Source of the DNA: Chloroflexota bacterium
Lineage (GTDB): Bacteria; Chloroflexota; UBA11872
DNA: 64,000 bases
Assembly: GCA_028874175.1 (NCBI GenBank)
Contig: JAPPLN010000001.1
Span: forward strand, 26,296-90,295
Reading direction: 5' to 3'
In this document: one piece after another, positions 44,327 to 53,568 of the stretch
Layout of the letters: each line of letters opens with the position of its first letter
Numbering within the stretch: position 1 is the stretch's first letter
Program-made: the position numbers and the translations under genes
The notes under the pieces: generated by a model
Told to the model about the DNA's origin: nothing
What the model saw: the letters and a program-made list of their open reading frames with translations, nothing else
Databases searched by the model: none

Positions 44327-45163
44327 TCAGTACCTGGCTGCGGTGGGCTCCCCGGGGAAGCCTCTGGGCGATGCGTTGCGGTGGCCGGGCATGGGCCAGC
44401 CCTGGCCGCCCATGGTCTGGTACTCACCGGACTTGCCGCACAGCCAGAAAAACATCTCGGACGCATCCAGGGCGTCCCGAAACTGCTGCCGCAATCCCCG
44501 CAGGACGAACGCGTAGTCGGCCTGGGCAAAGTCGAAGTCCGGCTCGATCACCCAGTCGCGCGCCGGCGGTGACGTGCGCCAGTAGTTGTACTTGAGGAGA
44601 TTGCGGACTCCCCGCGCCGTCGATACGGAGCGCCGATGCCAGATGGAATAGACGGTGAGAAAGATTGAGCCGGCGGACGCGACGGTCTTGACGGCGTGTC
44701 GGAGGTTTCCGTAATGCCCCATCATGCTGGAGTGCTGGAACAGGAAGTGCGAACCGGGGAGCACCTCGGTAGGCCCCATCTCGGCCGTGCATGCCTCGGG
44801 GTAGTAGAAGACCTGCAAGTAGTGGAGCGCAGGTCCATAGCGTGACCCGCCGTCACGATGCCAGCCTTGCGCCGGCGCCGGCATGTGCACGCGGTGGTTG
44901 CTCATTAGGACGGGCGTCTCGAACCCCACGCCCAGCAGCGAGCGGACGGCGCCGGCGGCCGCGGGATTGAGGATTACGTTCTCGACAAACCAGTCCTCGG
45001 CCAGGATGTCGGTTGGCTCGAGGGAAGTGTTGTGGTCGACGAAGGCGACGGTCTTGCGGTTGATCTCCTCCGGCACCACGCCGTCGAGGAGCAGATAGCC
45101 GTGTTTACAAAACTCCAGGACTTCGGTGTCGGTCAGCGTCGGCGCGATGTGCGAGGTATCCAT
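44327..45163 (-). CDS. phytanoyl-CoA dioxygenase-family protein (PhyH 3)
   Basis: This 278-residue Fe(II)/2-oxoglutarate dioxygenase has His102-x-Asp104 in QGWHRDGG. The distal histidine is in SIWHRRSV and is followed by the arginine of ARGVRNLLKYNYW. The start codon overlaps the stop of the small DGWR protein (TGATG), so the two are translationally coupled. Its substrate is unknown. The proline-rich C-terminus (MPGHRNASPRGFPGEPT) is probably disordered. Confidence 0.86.
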   Translation of the reverse strand: MDTSHIAPTLTDTEVLEFCKHGYLLLDGVVPEEINRKTVAFVDHNTSLEPTDILAEDWFVENVILNPAAAGAVRSLLGVGFETPVLMSNHRVHMPAPAQGWHRDGGSRYGPALHYLQVFYYPEACTAEMGPTEVLPGSHFLFQHSSMMGHYGNLRHAVKTVASAGSIFLTVYSIWHRRSVSTARGVRNLLKYNYWRTSPPARDWVIEPDFDFAQADYAFVLRGLRQQFRDALDASEMFFWLCGKSGEYQTMGGQGWPMPGHRNASPRGFPGEPTAARY

Positions 45164-45537
45164 CAGGCGCTCCGAATCTTCTCGAGTACAAACTCGGCCC
45201 CGTAGGCATACGTGCGCGACTCGTCGAGCAACAGCGCGAGGTTGGGAAACTCAATGATGCGCCAGCCGTCTTGGATGGCGTCCAGAACGGTCTGATAGGG
45301 CCAGTCGTCGGGATCGTTCGCGCCATCCGAAAGTTCGCCGTCAATCACCGTCCGCATGCCGATCACCTGGGTGTCCAGGGCCGTGCCGGCGGCTTGCAGG
45401 TACAGCAGATCCTGGCGGGCATTGCCAGCGGCAGTCAGTTCGTCCCGAATGGTCGCGAGCCTGGACTCAGTTAAGGTTCCGGCGCGAAGCTCCGCAATTC
45501 CCTGATCGAGCTTCGTTGTAATCGCTTCGAGCCTCAT
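45163..45537 (-). CDS. small DGWR-motif protein, PhyH partner 2
   Basis: This 124-residue protein starts at the ATG at 45537; the track's 69-residue extension runs antisense to a gene remnant. The N-terminal half is helical (MRLEAITTKLDQGIAELRAG). The C-terminal half carries PYQTVLDAIQDGWRII and FVLEKIRSA, shared with the protein at 5800-6084. Its TGA overlaps the PhyH 3 ATG. The recurrence of this pair suggests that the proteins function together. The biochemical role is unknown. Confidence 0.78.
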   Translation of the reverse strand: MRLEAITTKLDQGIAELRAGTLTESRLATIRDELTAAGNARQDLLYLQAAGTALDTQVIGMRTVIDGELSDGANDPDDWPYQTVLDAIQDGWRIIEFPNLALLLDESRTYAYGAEFVLEKIRSA

Positions 45538-45651
45538 TGTTTTGTTCCCGGATCGTGTCGACGGATTGTCTCGCACACGTCGAGGTCTCGGGCGCCCAAC
45601 CCAATCACCGCACGGTGTCAACCTCTGCAGCCGGTCCTCGGCAGCGCCGAA

Positions 45652-45849
45652 TTGTCGCCCGCTGACCAACGCGCTCCGATCGGTGTCCTCGGTGCCGGTC
45701 TCATGGGCCACGGCATTGCCCAGGTATTTGCCCTTGCCGGCCAAAAGGTCGCCGTCCTCGACGCCAACCCCGCTGCCTTCGACGCCGCCCGTGGCAAGGT
45801 CGCCCGCAACCTCGACCTGAGCGTGCGAACTCTGAGGCGCGGGCGCTAG
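45652..45849 (+). pseudogene. 3-hydroxyacyl-CoA dehydrogenase N-terminal remnant
   Basis: The 65-codon ORF contains a clear Rossmann start, GVLGAGLMGHGIAQVFALAG, and the next strand-helix (VAVLDANPAAF), matching the first ~55 residues of 3-hydroxyacyl-CoA dehydrogenase. It then stops where the convergent rarA gene ends. The rest of the ~280-residue enzyme is missing. This is most likely a deletion remnant. It is not a fragment of the intact copy at 23727, whose sequence differs. Confidence 0.75.
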
Positions 45850-47189
45850 GGCAGATCCGGGTCACTACCGGCTGTAGGTGGTCGTGCGCCGCGCTTTTGG
45901 AGGCGCTGCCACAGTTCTCGCTCCTCGCCGCCGCCTCGGCCGTCGTAGAAGCGCTGGCGGCCGGGCATGTATTTCTGCGGCACCCAGTTGCCCGGGAAGT
46001 CGTGCGGGTACCGGTACCCCACGCTCTGGCCGTGCGCCTCCGCCAGCCCCGGATGCGCCGCCCCGCGCAGATGCAGCGGCACCTCCAGGTTCGCGCCCCG
46101 GCGGATCGCCTGCTCCGCCGCCCCCAGCGCTCGCCCCGCCGCGTTGCTCTTGGGCGCCGCGGCTAGGTAGATGGTGGCCTGCGCCAGCGCATAGCGCGCT
46201 TCTGGCAACCCCAGCCGCTCCACCGCGCTGGCCGCCGCCACCGCCAGCGGCAGCGCGTGGGGATCGGCATTCCCGATGTCCTCCGAAGCCAGGATCACGA
46301 TCCGCCGCGCCATGAACTCCGGCGCTTCGCCCCCTTCCAGCATCTTCGCCAGCCAGAACAGCGCCGCGTCCGGGTCGGACCCGCGCACGCTCTTGATGTA
46401 CGCCGAAATCGTGTCGTAATGCTCGTCCGCCGCCCGGTCGTACCGAACCTGACGCGTCAGCGCCGCCTCCGTCGCGACACCGGCCGTCACGCAGTCCAGC
46501 CCGCGTTCCCGCGCAAACGCCGTCGCCGACTCGATCCAGTTCAACGCCACCCGCGCGTCCCCGCCCGATGCCGCCACCGCCTGCTCCACAGCCTCGTCGT
46601 CAAACCTCGGCGCGTTCTCGCCCAGCCCATCCTCCGAGTCAAGCGCCCGTCGCACGATCGCCCGCAGGTCCCCGGCCTCCAGTGGCTGCAACCGCAACAC
46701 CCGCATCCGCGACAGCAGCGGCGCGTTCAGCTCGAAATACGGGTTCTCCGTCGTCGCGCCCCACAGCGCGATCACACCGTCTTCTACGGCCGGAAGCAGC
46801 ACGTCTTGCTGCGCCTTGTTGAACCGGTGAATCTCGTCCAGGAAGACCAATGTCCGCTTGCGGTACATGTCCCGCTCGCTCGCCGCCTGCGCGATCACCC
46901 CGCGCACGTCTCGCACCGTGGCCGACACCGCGCTGAGTTCCACGAACCGTCGTTCGGTCATCGCCGCCGCAATTCGCGCCAGGCTCGTTTTTCCCGTACC
47001 CGGCGAACCCCACAGCACCACCGACCACATCTCGTCGCGTTCCAGCGCAGTTCGCAACGGCGCGCCCGGCCCTACCAGGTCGGAATGCCCGCTGAACTCG
47101 TCCAGCCTCCGGGGTCGCATCCGCGCCGCCAGCGGCATCGCCGCCGCCTGCTCGCGGGCGCCGGCGTGCGCGAACAGATCCTTAGTCAT
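45846..47189 (-). CDS. rarA: replication-associated recombination protein A
   Basis: This 447-residue AAA+ ATPase of the RarA/MgsA family starts at the ATG at 47189 (MTKDLFAHAG). Walker A GSPGTGKTS is at 61-69 and Walker B LVFLDEIHRFNKAQQD and the sensor ATTENPYFELN follow. The C-terminal region with AHPGLAEAHGQ and YRYPHDFPGNWVPQKY is diagnostic. It acts at stalled replication forks. Its start overlaps the end of the DUF4129 gene by 8 nt. Confidence 0.93.
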   Translation of the reverse strand: MTKDLFAHAGAREQAAAMPLAARMRPRRLDEFSGHSDLVGPGAPLRTALERDEMWSVVLWGSPGTGKTSLARIAAAMTERRFVELSAVSATVRDVRGVIAQAASERDMYRKRTLVFLDEIHRFNKAQQDVLLPAVEDGVIALWGATTENPYFELNAPLLSRMRVLRLQPLEAGDLRAIVRRALDSEDGLGENAPRFDDEAVEQAVAASGGDARVALNWIESATAFARERGLDCVTAGVATEAALTRQVRYDRAADEHYDTISAYIKSVRGSDPDAALFWLAKMLEGGEAPEFMARRIVILASEDIGNADPHALPLAVAAASAVERLGLPEARYALAQATIYLAAAPKSNAAGRALGAAEQAIRRGANLEVPLHLRGAAHPGLAEAHGQSVGYRYPHDFPGNWVPQKYMPGRQRFYDGRGGGEERELWQRLQKRGARPPTAGSDPDLP

Positions 47190-48765
47190 CGGGCGGAGCC
47201 TGCAGAGCCCGGCCGACCTCGGCCTGCAGGCGGCGCGCGCGTTCCACTTCGTGGTCCGGCCCAAGCTCCGGCGCATAGCGGGCGGCCATGTACATCTCCG
47301 TCAGACCGCTCACCGCCGCCCTCGCCCCGGTACAGCGCGCGGCCAGCCGCTCCCCGTACTCGCTGGGCGTCGCCGACGGCCCCCGGTGCACCCCACGGGC
47401 CGAGGCCTCGTCCACCGTCTCGGCGTAGATCTCGTGCAACTGCTGCCGAAGCGTCCCGCCGCCCCCTCGCCGCATCGACCCCAGGCCCGCCTGCATAGCC
47501 CGTCGTCGACCCGCCAGCGCCCGCACCGACGCCCCTACCGCCTGCGCCACCGTGCGCGTCCATCCAAACAGTCCAAGGAGCGACGCCAGCAGTGCCTGTA
47601 GGATCAACAACAAGTGGGTCAGCAGCGAGCGGCTGGCTCGTTGCGCCGACACCCGCTGGTAATTTCGCTGCACCGCTCGAAACAGCCAGTACAGCGAGAA
47701 CCCGCCGGCGATCAGCACGATGATCGCCGCGATAAACAGCCCGAAGTCGATGCCTTCGCCCTCCGCCTGCAACAACTCCTCGGGCGGCAGCGGTTCGGTG
47801 AAGCCCCCGCCCTCCGGTCGCATCAGCTCGATCAGCCGCGCAATCAGGCTCAGGATCAGCAGCCCAAACGCCAGCACGATCCGCGCCACCCAGAGCATTC
47901 CGTCCAGGATCAGCAGGCCCAACCCGGCAAACAGGTCCGTGTCCGCCGCCGGTATCAGCAGCGCCACCACCAGCGCTACCACCAGCAGGAATATCGCGGA
48001 GCGAATCCAGGTCCCTGTTAGGCCCGGCGCCTGCGCCGCCAACTCCAGCGACCACTGCGAGGTCCGCCGTACCAGGTTCGCGTAGCTCAGCAACAGCAGC
48101 ACGCTCACGTAGTACAGCACCATGATGATCAGCGCCGTCTGCACCACACCCGCCTGCTGCGTCTCCGACCCGACCGCCACGTTGAACGCCGTCAACCCAA
48201 CCAGGATGCCCCCGGCCGTCGCGGCCAGTTGGGTCAGTTCACCAATCGCCGCCGAGCGGTCCACGTACCGCCCCCGGTCGTTCAGCCACTCGTAGTACTG
48301 CGGCGAGCGCTTCGACGGCGGGATCTCCGAGCTTTGCGGATGCAGGAGTTCGATATTCCGCAGCACCCGCATCCCGGCCATCCAGGTCAGCGACAGGATC
48401 ATGATCAGCATCAACGACGTCAGGTCCAGCAACCCGGCGACGATGCCCAATGCCCCGTCGCGGGCATCGGGCGGCGCCCCAAAAAACGCCGTGATGCGGA
48501 CCAGCAGCAGAATGGGAATGACCAACGCCGCCCAGTGCTTCCAGCTATAGCTCCCTGCCGAGTGCCGCCCCCCGTACGCCGCCACCACCATTGAGACCAC
48601 GAACACGAGCGTCATGATCACCAGGAACGCGTACGCCCGATCCGCGCCGACCGTGATCGTCTGCATCCACAGCGCCAGCCCCGCGCCGAACAGCCCGAAG
48701 CAGAGGGTGGCGATCGCGCCCAGGATGGTCCGGCTAAACGGCCGCTCGGTCGTCTCGCCAGACAC
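47182..48765 (-). CDS. polytopic membrane protein with DUF4129 domain
   Basis: This 527-residue protein has about nine membrane helices and a cytoplasmic C-terminal DUF4129-type tail (RRGGGGTLRQQLHEIYAETVDEASARG onward, shortened here). The GTG at 48765 is preceded by AAGGAG and is preferred to the track start. It overlaps the DUF58 gene by 32 nt. DUF4129 proteins accompany MoxR and DUF58 proteins in conserved operons of unclear, possibly envelope-complex maturation, function. Confidence 0.82.
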   Translation of the reverse strand: MSGETTERPFSRTILGAIATLCFGLFGAGLALWMQTITVGADRAYAFLVIMTLVFVVSMVVAAYGGRHSAGSYSWKHWAALVIPILLLVRITAFFGAPPDARDGALGIVAGLLDLTSLMLIMILSLTWMAGMRVLRNIELLHPQSSEIPPSKRSPQYYEWLNDRGRYVDRSAAIGELTQLAATAGGILVGLTAFNVAVGSETQQAGVVQTALIIMVLYYVSVLLLLSYANLVRRTSQWSLELAAQAPGLTGTWIRSAIFLLVVALVVALLIPAADTDLFAGLGLLILDGMLWVARIVLAFGLLILSLIARLIELMRPEGGGFTEPLPPEELLQAEGEGIDFGLFIAAIIVLIAGGFSLYWLFRAVQRNYQRVSAQRASRSLLTHLLLILQALLASLLGLFGWTRTVAQAVGASVRALAGRRRAMQAGLGSMRRGGGGTLRQQLHEIYAETVDEASARGVHRGPSATPSEYGERLAARCTGARAAVSGLTEMYMAARYAPELGPDHEVERARRLQAEVGRALQAPPDD

Positions 48766-49975
48766 GCACGTGCTCCTTGTCCGTAATCGCAAACGCCGTC
48801 AGGCCGGCGGCCCGCGCGGCCCCGGCGGCCAGCGTGGCTGCCGATCCGTCGGTGAACACGACGATCACTCGGTGGCCCAGTTTGCGCTGCGCCATCAAGC
48901 TCGCCAACAACTCATTTGACCTGAGTCCCGTCAGCACGATCAGCGTCGCTCCCCACGGCATCGACCGGCCCGCCGTCGTCACCGCCTGCGCCGAATTTTC
49001 TCCCGCCAGCAGCTCAACCCGTGCCAGCAGGTCCAGGCACGACATCAGGTGCCCGCGCCCCCGCCCGATGGGCACGTGCGGAACCCGTCCGGCCATTCGC
49101 TCCCGCATATCCTCGTGCGAGCCGCCGCGCACCCCGCCCAGGTAGATCGGATCCAGCCCGTTCACCACGATTCCTACGCTCTGCCGGTTCTCCAGCATGA
49201 ACGTCGCCAGCGACGCCGCCGCCGTCACCGCCATCTCCGAGGCCGGCCCCCGCCACATCCGGCTGTAGCTGGCGTGGTCAAGGTCCACCAGGATCTGCAC
49301 CTCGTGGCTCACCGCCGGCTCCAGGTTCCGAACCATCAGGTGCCCCACCGTTGCGGTCGCCTTCCAGTTGATCAACCGCTGCGAGTCCCCCGGCTCATAG
49401 TCCCGCGATCCCACCACCCGAATCGGATCGTGATAGATCCGCTGATGCGAGCGCATGTCCCCAAACGGCGTATTCGACTCCACGTGAAACGCCTCGATCG
49501 GCACCACTTGCGGGTACACGATCACGAACTCCGCCGTATCGATCAGCAGGTCCTGGCTGGCAAGCCCAAACACGTCCCCAAACCGAACCTGCAACGGCCC
49601 CAGCCGGTGATACCCACGATGCGTGGCCGGCAGCGTGTACTCGATGGTGGTCGACCCTTTTGGCCTCAGCCGCACCACCTGCCGAAGGGCGTCATACGTC
49701 GCGATTCTCGTCGGCAGCGCCTCCCGCACGCTCAGCCACGGCACTGGCAGCAGTGACCCGTTCTCAATGTGAATGGTGACCGCAACCGTCTCGTCCTGGA
49801 ACACCCGCGGCGCAAACTCCCGCCGTACCTGCAACCCTCGCCGCATCCGCCAGACCCACAGGTGCGTCAGCACCAGCACGGCTATCAACAGATATGCGGC
49901 CAGGAACAGAAAGGGCAACCGCGTAAAGAACGCTGCCCCCAGCAGCACCATTGTCAGAATGATCAGGCTAGGCAT
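48734..49975 (-). CDS. DUF58-domain protein
   Basis: This 413-residue protein has two N-terminal membrane helices, a beta-rich middle and the DUF58 signature RDYEPGDSQRLINWKATA, which precedes a vWA-like fold (VQILVDLDHAS). It lies between moxR and the DUF4129 gene on the minus strand. The MoxR ATPase probably acts on this vWA-like partner. Confidence 0.88.
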   Translation of the reverse strand: MPSLIILTMVLLGAAFFTRLPFLFLAAYLLIAVLVLTHLWVWRMRRGLQVRREFAPRVFQDETVAVTIHIENGSLLPVPWLSVREALPTRIATYDALRQVVRLRPKGSTTIEYTLPATHRGYHRLGPLQVRFGDVFGLASQDLLIDTAEFVIVYPQVVPIEAFHVESNTPFGDMRSHQRIYHDPIRVVGSRDYEPGDSQRLINWKATATVGHLMVRNLEPAVSHEVQILVDLDHASYSRMWRGPASEMAVTAAASLATFMLENRQSVGIVVNGLDPIYLGGVRGGSHEDMRERMAGRVPHVPIGRGRGHLMSCLDLLARVELLAGENSAQAVTTAGRSMPWGATLIVLTGLRSNELLASLMAQRKLGHRVIVVFTDGSAATLAAGAARAAGLTAFAITDKEHVRVWRDDRAAV

Positions 49976-50091
49976 GCCGCAAGCTCACGCAGGTTGGCGC
50001 TCTGAGGCGACCTGGTTTCGGGTGGGACCCGTGGCGATGAGTCTGGGCACACTAACGCACAGCCAAAGCAACGGTAAGTCGGCCAAAGAAA

Positions 50092-51063
50092 TCAGGCCGC
50101 GCCGTCACCCTCGTCAACCAGGCGCAACTCGGTCGATTCCATCAGCGAGCGCACCAGCGCATCCGAGGTAACCCCACGCAGCGAATGCTCGGCCGAGACC
50201 AGCACGCGATGAGCCAGGATTGAAGGCGCCAGTTCCTTCACGTCGTCGGGCAGCACGTAACTGCGGCCCCGAATCGCCGCCAGGGCCTGTGCGGCCCGAT
50301 GCAGCGCCAGCGAGCCTCGCGGGCTTGCCCCCAGCGCCACTTCCGGCCGGTCGCGCGTCGCCCGCACCAGCCGCAAGAGGTACTCGATGACCGTGTCGTC
50401 GACATGCACGTCGCCAACGCCACGTTGCAGGTCGGCCAGCGTTTGCAGGTCGGAGACCTGTCGCAAGTCGTCAATGGGGTGCCCGTGTCGCTGCCCGTCC
50501 AGGACGTTCCGCTCGTCGTCGAAGGTCGGATAGCCCAGCGACAACCGCATCATGAAACGGTCCAGCTGCGCTTCCGGCAGCGGAAACGTGCCCTCAAACT
50601 CCACCGGGTTCTGCGTGGCCAGCACGATGAAGGGGGTCGGTAGCGGCCGGGTAACACCGTCGACGCTGACCTGCGTTTCGCTCATCGCCTCCAGCAGCGC
50701 CGACTGCGTCCGTGGCGTCGCCCTATTGATCTCGTCGGCCAGCAGCACGTTCGCGAACACCGGCCCGGCCCGAAACTCGAACTCGCCGGACCTCTGGTTG
50801 TAAACCGATACGCCCGTCACGTCGTTCGGCAGCAGGTCCGGCGTGAACTGGATGCGCCGGAACTCACCGCCAAGCGAGATGGCAATCGACCGGGCCAGCA
50901 TGGTCTTCCCAGTGCCAGGCACGTCGTCCAGCAGCACGTGGCCGCGACACAGCAGCGCCACCAGGATGTGCTCGATCTCGGCCTCTTTGCCCAGGATGAC
51001 TTTGCCAACGTTCGTGCTCAGGGTCTGCCGCAATTCGGCAAATGGGGCCGGGTCAATGGCCAC
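50092..51063 (-). CDS. MoxR-family AAA+ ATPase (copy 1)
   Basis: This 323-residue MoxR ATPase has Walker A GTGKTMLARS, Walker [23 protein letters not shown], and the sensor region [22 protein letters not shown]. It is thought to act as a chaperone that inserts cofactors or assembles vWA-domain partners. It lies 18 nt after htrA and 116 nt before the DUF58 gene, within one minus-strand operon. Confidence 0.93.
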   Translation of the reverse strand: MAIDPAPFAELRQTLSTNVGKVILGKEAEIEHILVALLCRGHVLLDDVPGTGKTMLARSIAISLGGEFRRIQFTPDLLPNDVTGVSVYNQRSGEFEFRAGPVFANVLLADEINRATPRTQSALLEAMSETQVSVDGVTRPLPTPFIVLATQNPVEFEGTFPLPEAQLDRFMMRLSLGYPTFDDERNVLDGQRHGHPIDDLRQVSDLQTLADLQRGVGDVHVDDTVIEYLLRLVRATRDRPEVALGASPRGSLALHRAAQALAAIRGRSYVLPDDVKELAPSILAHRVLVSAEHSLRGVTSDALVRSLMESTELRLVDEGDGAA

Positions 51064-51081
51064 GCCGGGCCTCCGTTCTAG

Positions 51082-52317
51082 CTATTGATCGGGACGCTGC
51101 CCCAATCTAACCCGAGATTCCTGCGGCTGATCGTCGCCATCCGGCCGGACAAACCGAACCACGACCTCATCGCCCGGGCCGTAATGTGCCAGAACTCGGC
51201 TCAGCGCGCCCGCATCGGGCACTGGTTCTTCGTTGATTGCCAGGAGTATGTCTCGCACGCGAAGCCCAGCCTCGTCGGCGGGACTGTCTGCTGTGATCTG
51301 CACAACGATGATCCCCTCGCTGACCGGGAGATCGAAGTGTCGTGCGAGGCTGCGGGTGATAGTCGCCGGTCCGATGCCCAGGAAGCCGCGCACCACCTGC
51401 CCGCTCTCGATCAACTCGTCGATTACCAACCGAGCGCCGTCGATGGCTATCGCGAACCCAATGCCCGTCGCCGAACCCGCACCGGCGGAATTCACCCCAA
51501 CGACCTCGCCATAGCGGTTCAGCAGGGGCCCGCCGCTGTTGCCTGGATTGATGGACGCGTCAGTCTGGATCAAGTCGCTCAGCGTCAACCGCTGGGGACC
51601 TACATTCGTGATGGTTCGGTCAAGTGCGCTCACGACACCAACCGTGACCGTGGGCCCGCCGGGCAGGTCAAGCGCATGGCCGATCGCGACCACGGACTCA
51701 CCGATCCGAAGATCTGAGGACCGGCCGAGCGCAATCGGCGGCAGGCTGGAGGCCTCCATGCGCAACACCGCCAAGTCGGTCTGCGGATCGCGGCCAACCA
51801 CCGTTGCGTCATACAGATCCCCGGCGTAGGTCGTCACCACAATCTGTTCCGCGCCGGCTACCACGTGGTCGTTCGTGACGATCAAGCCCTCGGTATCGAT
51901 CACGAATCCGGTTCCAACGCCGCCGGCCGGCATAGTTCGACCACTGTTGTCGCGGGCAACCGATTCCGTGGCAACGTGCACAATTGACGGGCGAGCCAGT
52001 TGCACCAAGTCCTCGGTCCGGAGTTCCTGCCGGGAGTCGGACCTCGAAGGCGTCGGTACCGAAGTCTCATCCCTGGTCGACGTTGAAACGTCGAGACTCG
52101 TCGGGGGTAAGACACTCGAGGGAATCTGTACCTGAGCCATCGCGGCCGGATTCGCCTCAAGCTGACTGGCTGGTTCCGGCCCTGTCGCATCAACCGACGA
52201 TAGCCCGATGCCGTCAAGCGTTTGGCATGCGGCGACCAGTGCGATCAGCGCGGCGACCACCCCGCTGACACACAGGAATCGCGTCAGCCGCCACGCGCTA
52301 CCCACACATCGGTCCAT
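51082..52317 (-). CDS. HtrA/DegP-like serine protease lipoprotein
   Basis: This 411-residue trypsin-like protease starts at the ATG at 52317. A lipoprotein signal ends in LIALVAAC, so lipidation at Cys31 is likely. A disordered linker runs to about residue 100. The catalytic triad is His151 (TNDHVVAG), Asp181 (DPQTDLAVL) and Ser261 (NPGNSGGPLL). One PDZ domain follows (about 300-395). It performs envelope protein quality control. It heads the moxR-DUF58-DUF4129-rarA run. Confidence 0.92.
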   Translation of the reverse strand: MDRCVGSAWRLTRFLCVSGVVAALIALVAACQTLDGIGLSSVDATGPEPASQLEANPAAMAQVQIPSSVLPPTSLDVSTSTRDETSVPTPSRSDSRQELRTEDLVQLARPSIVHVATESVARDNSGRTMPAGGVGTGFVIDTEGLIVTNDHVVAGAEQIVVTTYAGDLYDATVVGRDPQTDLAVLRMEASSLPPIALGRSSDLRIGESVVAIGHALDLPGGPTVTVGVVSALDRTITNVGPQRLTLSDLIQTDASINPGNSGGPLLNRYGEVVGVNSAGAGSATGIGFAIAIDGARLVIDELIESGQVVRGFLGIGPATITRSLARHFDLPVSEGIIVVQITADSPADEAGLRVRDILLAINEEPVPDAGALSRVLAHYGPGDEVVVRFVRPDGDDQPQESRVRLGQRPDQ

Positions 52318-52383
52318 GCCACCAACGTGACCTGCGGCAGGTACGATTTCAGCGAGAACGACCACCGTTCTCACCAAACACTT

Positions 52384-52683
52384 ATGAACGCGAGCCCAAC
52401 CGACCCTGAGGCATTCCTGCAGCCGGCCGCCATCACGCTGCCGAAGGGTGACTGGTACGTGGAACCGCCCGTGGACGGCGACTACGACATCAGCGCCCAG
52501 ACCGACGGCGCGCGCGGCCAGTACATCAGCATGACCTATCCCGAGGGCTTCCAGGCCTGCGTCCACATTGATGACCTGGGCGTCCTGCGCTGCCAGCTCT
52601 ACCGCTACAACGGTGCCTGGCCTTGCGACGTCGACTACGCCAACCTGCGCATCCGCTTCCGCGGCGTCCCGGCGGCCTCGTGA
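52384..52683 (+). CDS. small conserved-looking protein coupled to nadC
   Basis: The 99 residues from the ATG at 52384 contain patterned aromatic and acidic residues (GDWYVEPPVDGDYDI, YPEGFQACVHIDDLG) and no membrane segment. I do not recognise the family. Its stop codon overlaps the GTG start of nadC, so translation is coupled. It could be a small accessory protein; nothing in the sequence shows a catalytic role. Confidence 0.65.
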   Translation: MNASPTDPEAFLQPAAITLPKGDWYVEPPVDGDYDISAQTDGARGQYISMTYPEGFQACVHIDDLGVLRCQLYRYNGAWPCDVDYANLRIRFRGVPAAS

Positions 52684-53534
52684 AATCGCCCACGCCGGCC
52701 CCGGCAATCGTCGCCCAGGCCGTAGAGCTTGCCCTGGCCGAAGACATCGGCGCCGGCGACCTCACCAGCCAGTCCGTGGTCCCCGAGCACGCACGCTTCC
52801 GCGCCGCCCTCACCGCCCGCGAGCCGCTCACGCTGGCCGGCCTGCCTGTCGTGCACGAGGTCTACCGGCAACTTGGCGACCCCGAGGCCCTCGACGACGC
52901 CAGCCCGGAAGGCGGGCAACTTCAGATCGGCGAGGCCGCCGGAATCGTCGATACCAACGCCCGCCTGGCCCTCACCGGCGAACGCACCGCCCTCAACTTC
53001 CTCCAGCGTCTCAGCGGCATCGCCACGCTCACCCGCACATTCGTCGACGCGGTCGCCGGAACCGGCGCCGCCATCCTCGACACTCGAAAGACCGTCCCCG
53101 GCCTCCGTGCGCTGGACAAGTACGCGGTCGCCCTGGGCGGCGGCGTCAACCACCGCTTCGGACTCTTCGATGCTGTCCTCATCAAGGACAACCACATCGC
53201 CGCCGCCGGCGGCGTCACCGCCGCCCTGCACGCCGTGCACGCGGCCAACCGGAACGGTGTTCGTGTCCAGATTGAGGTGGACACGCTCGACCAGCTCGAC
53301 GAAGCCCTGGCCGCCGGCGCGCAGTTCGTCCTGCTGGACAACATGACGCCGGCCCAGGTTCAGAACGCCGTGGACCGGGCGGCTGGCCGAGCCCGCCTGG
53401 AGGTCAGCGGGCTCGTCAACCTGGGCAACGTCCGTGCCTACGCCGAAACCGGAGTCGACGACATTTCCATCGGCTCGCTCACCCACTCCGCCCGCGCCGT
53501 TGACATCGGGCTGGACGCTACCGAGCTGCCCTAG
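52680..53534 (+). CDS. nadC: nicotinate-nucleotide pyrophosphorylase (carboxylating)
   Basis: This 284-residue quinolinate phosphoribosyltransferase is of the NAD de novo pathway. Signatures are ILDTRKTVPGLRALDKYAV, the substrate loop GGGVNHRFGL, VLIKDNH and VLLDNMTPAQV. Start is the GTG at 52680, coupled to the upstream gene. nadA and nadB are not in the window. Confidence 0.93.
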   Translation: MKSPTPAPAIVAQAVELALAEDIGAGDLTSQSVVPEHARFRAALTAREPLTLAGLPVVHEVYRQLGDPEALDDASPEGGQLQIGEAAGIVDTNARLALTGERTALNFLQRLSGIATLTRTFVDAVAGTGAAILDTRKTVPGLRALDKYAVALGGGVNHRFGLFDAVLIKDNHIAAAGGVTAALHAVHAANRNGVRVQIEVDTLDQLDEALAAGAQFVLLDNMTPAQVQNAVDRAAGRARLEVSGLVNLGNVRAYAETGVDDISIGSLTHSARAVDIGLDATELP

Positions 53535-53568
53535 CCGTCCATCTCAATCGGTCGGTAGAACCGCCGGC

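Noticed and set aside
49477-49492. Second parS site
   Set aside because: It shares the CACGTGAAAC core but matches only about 11 of 16 positions and lies inside the DUF58 coding sequence.
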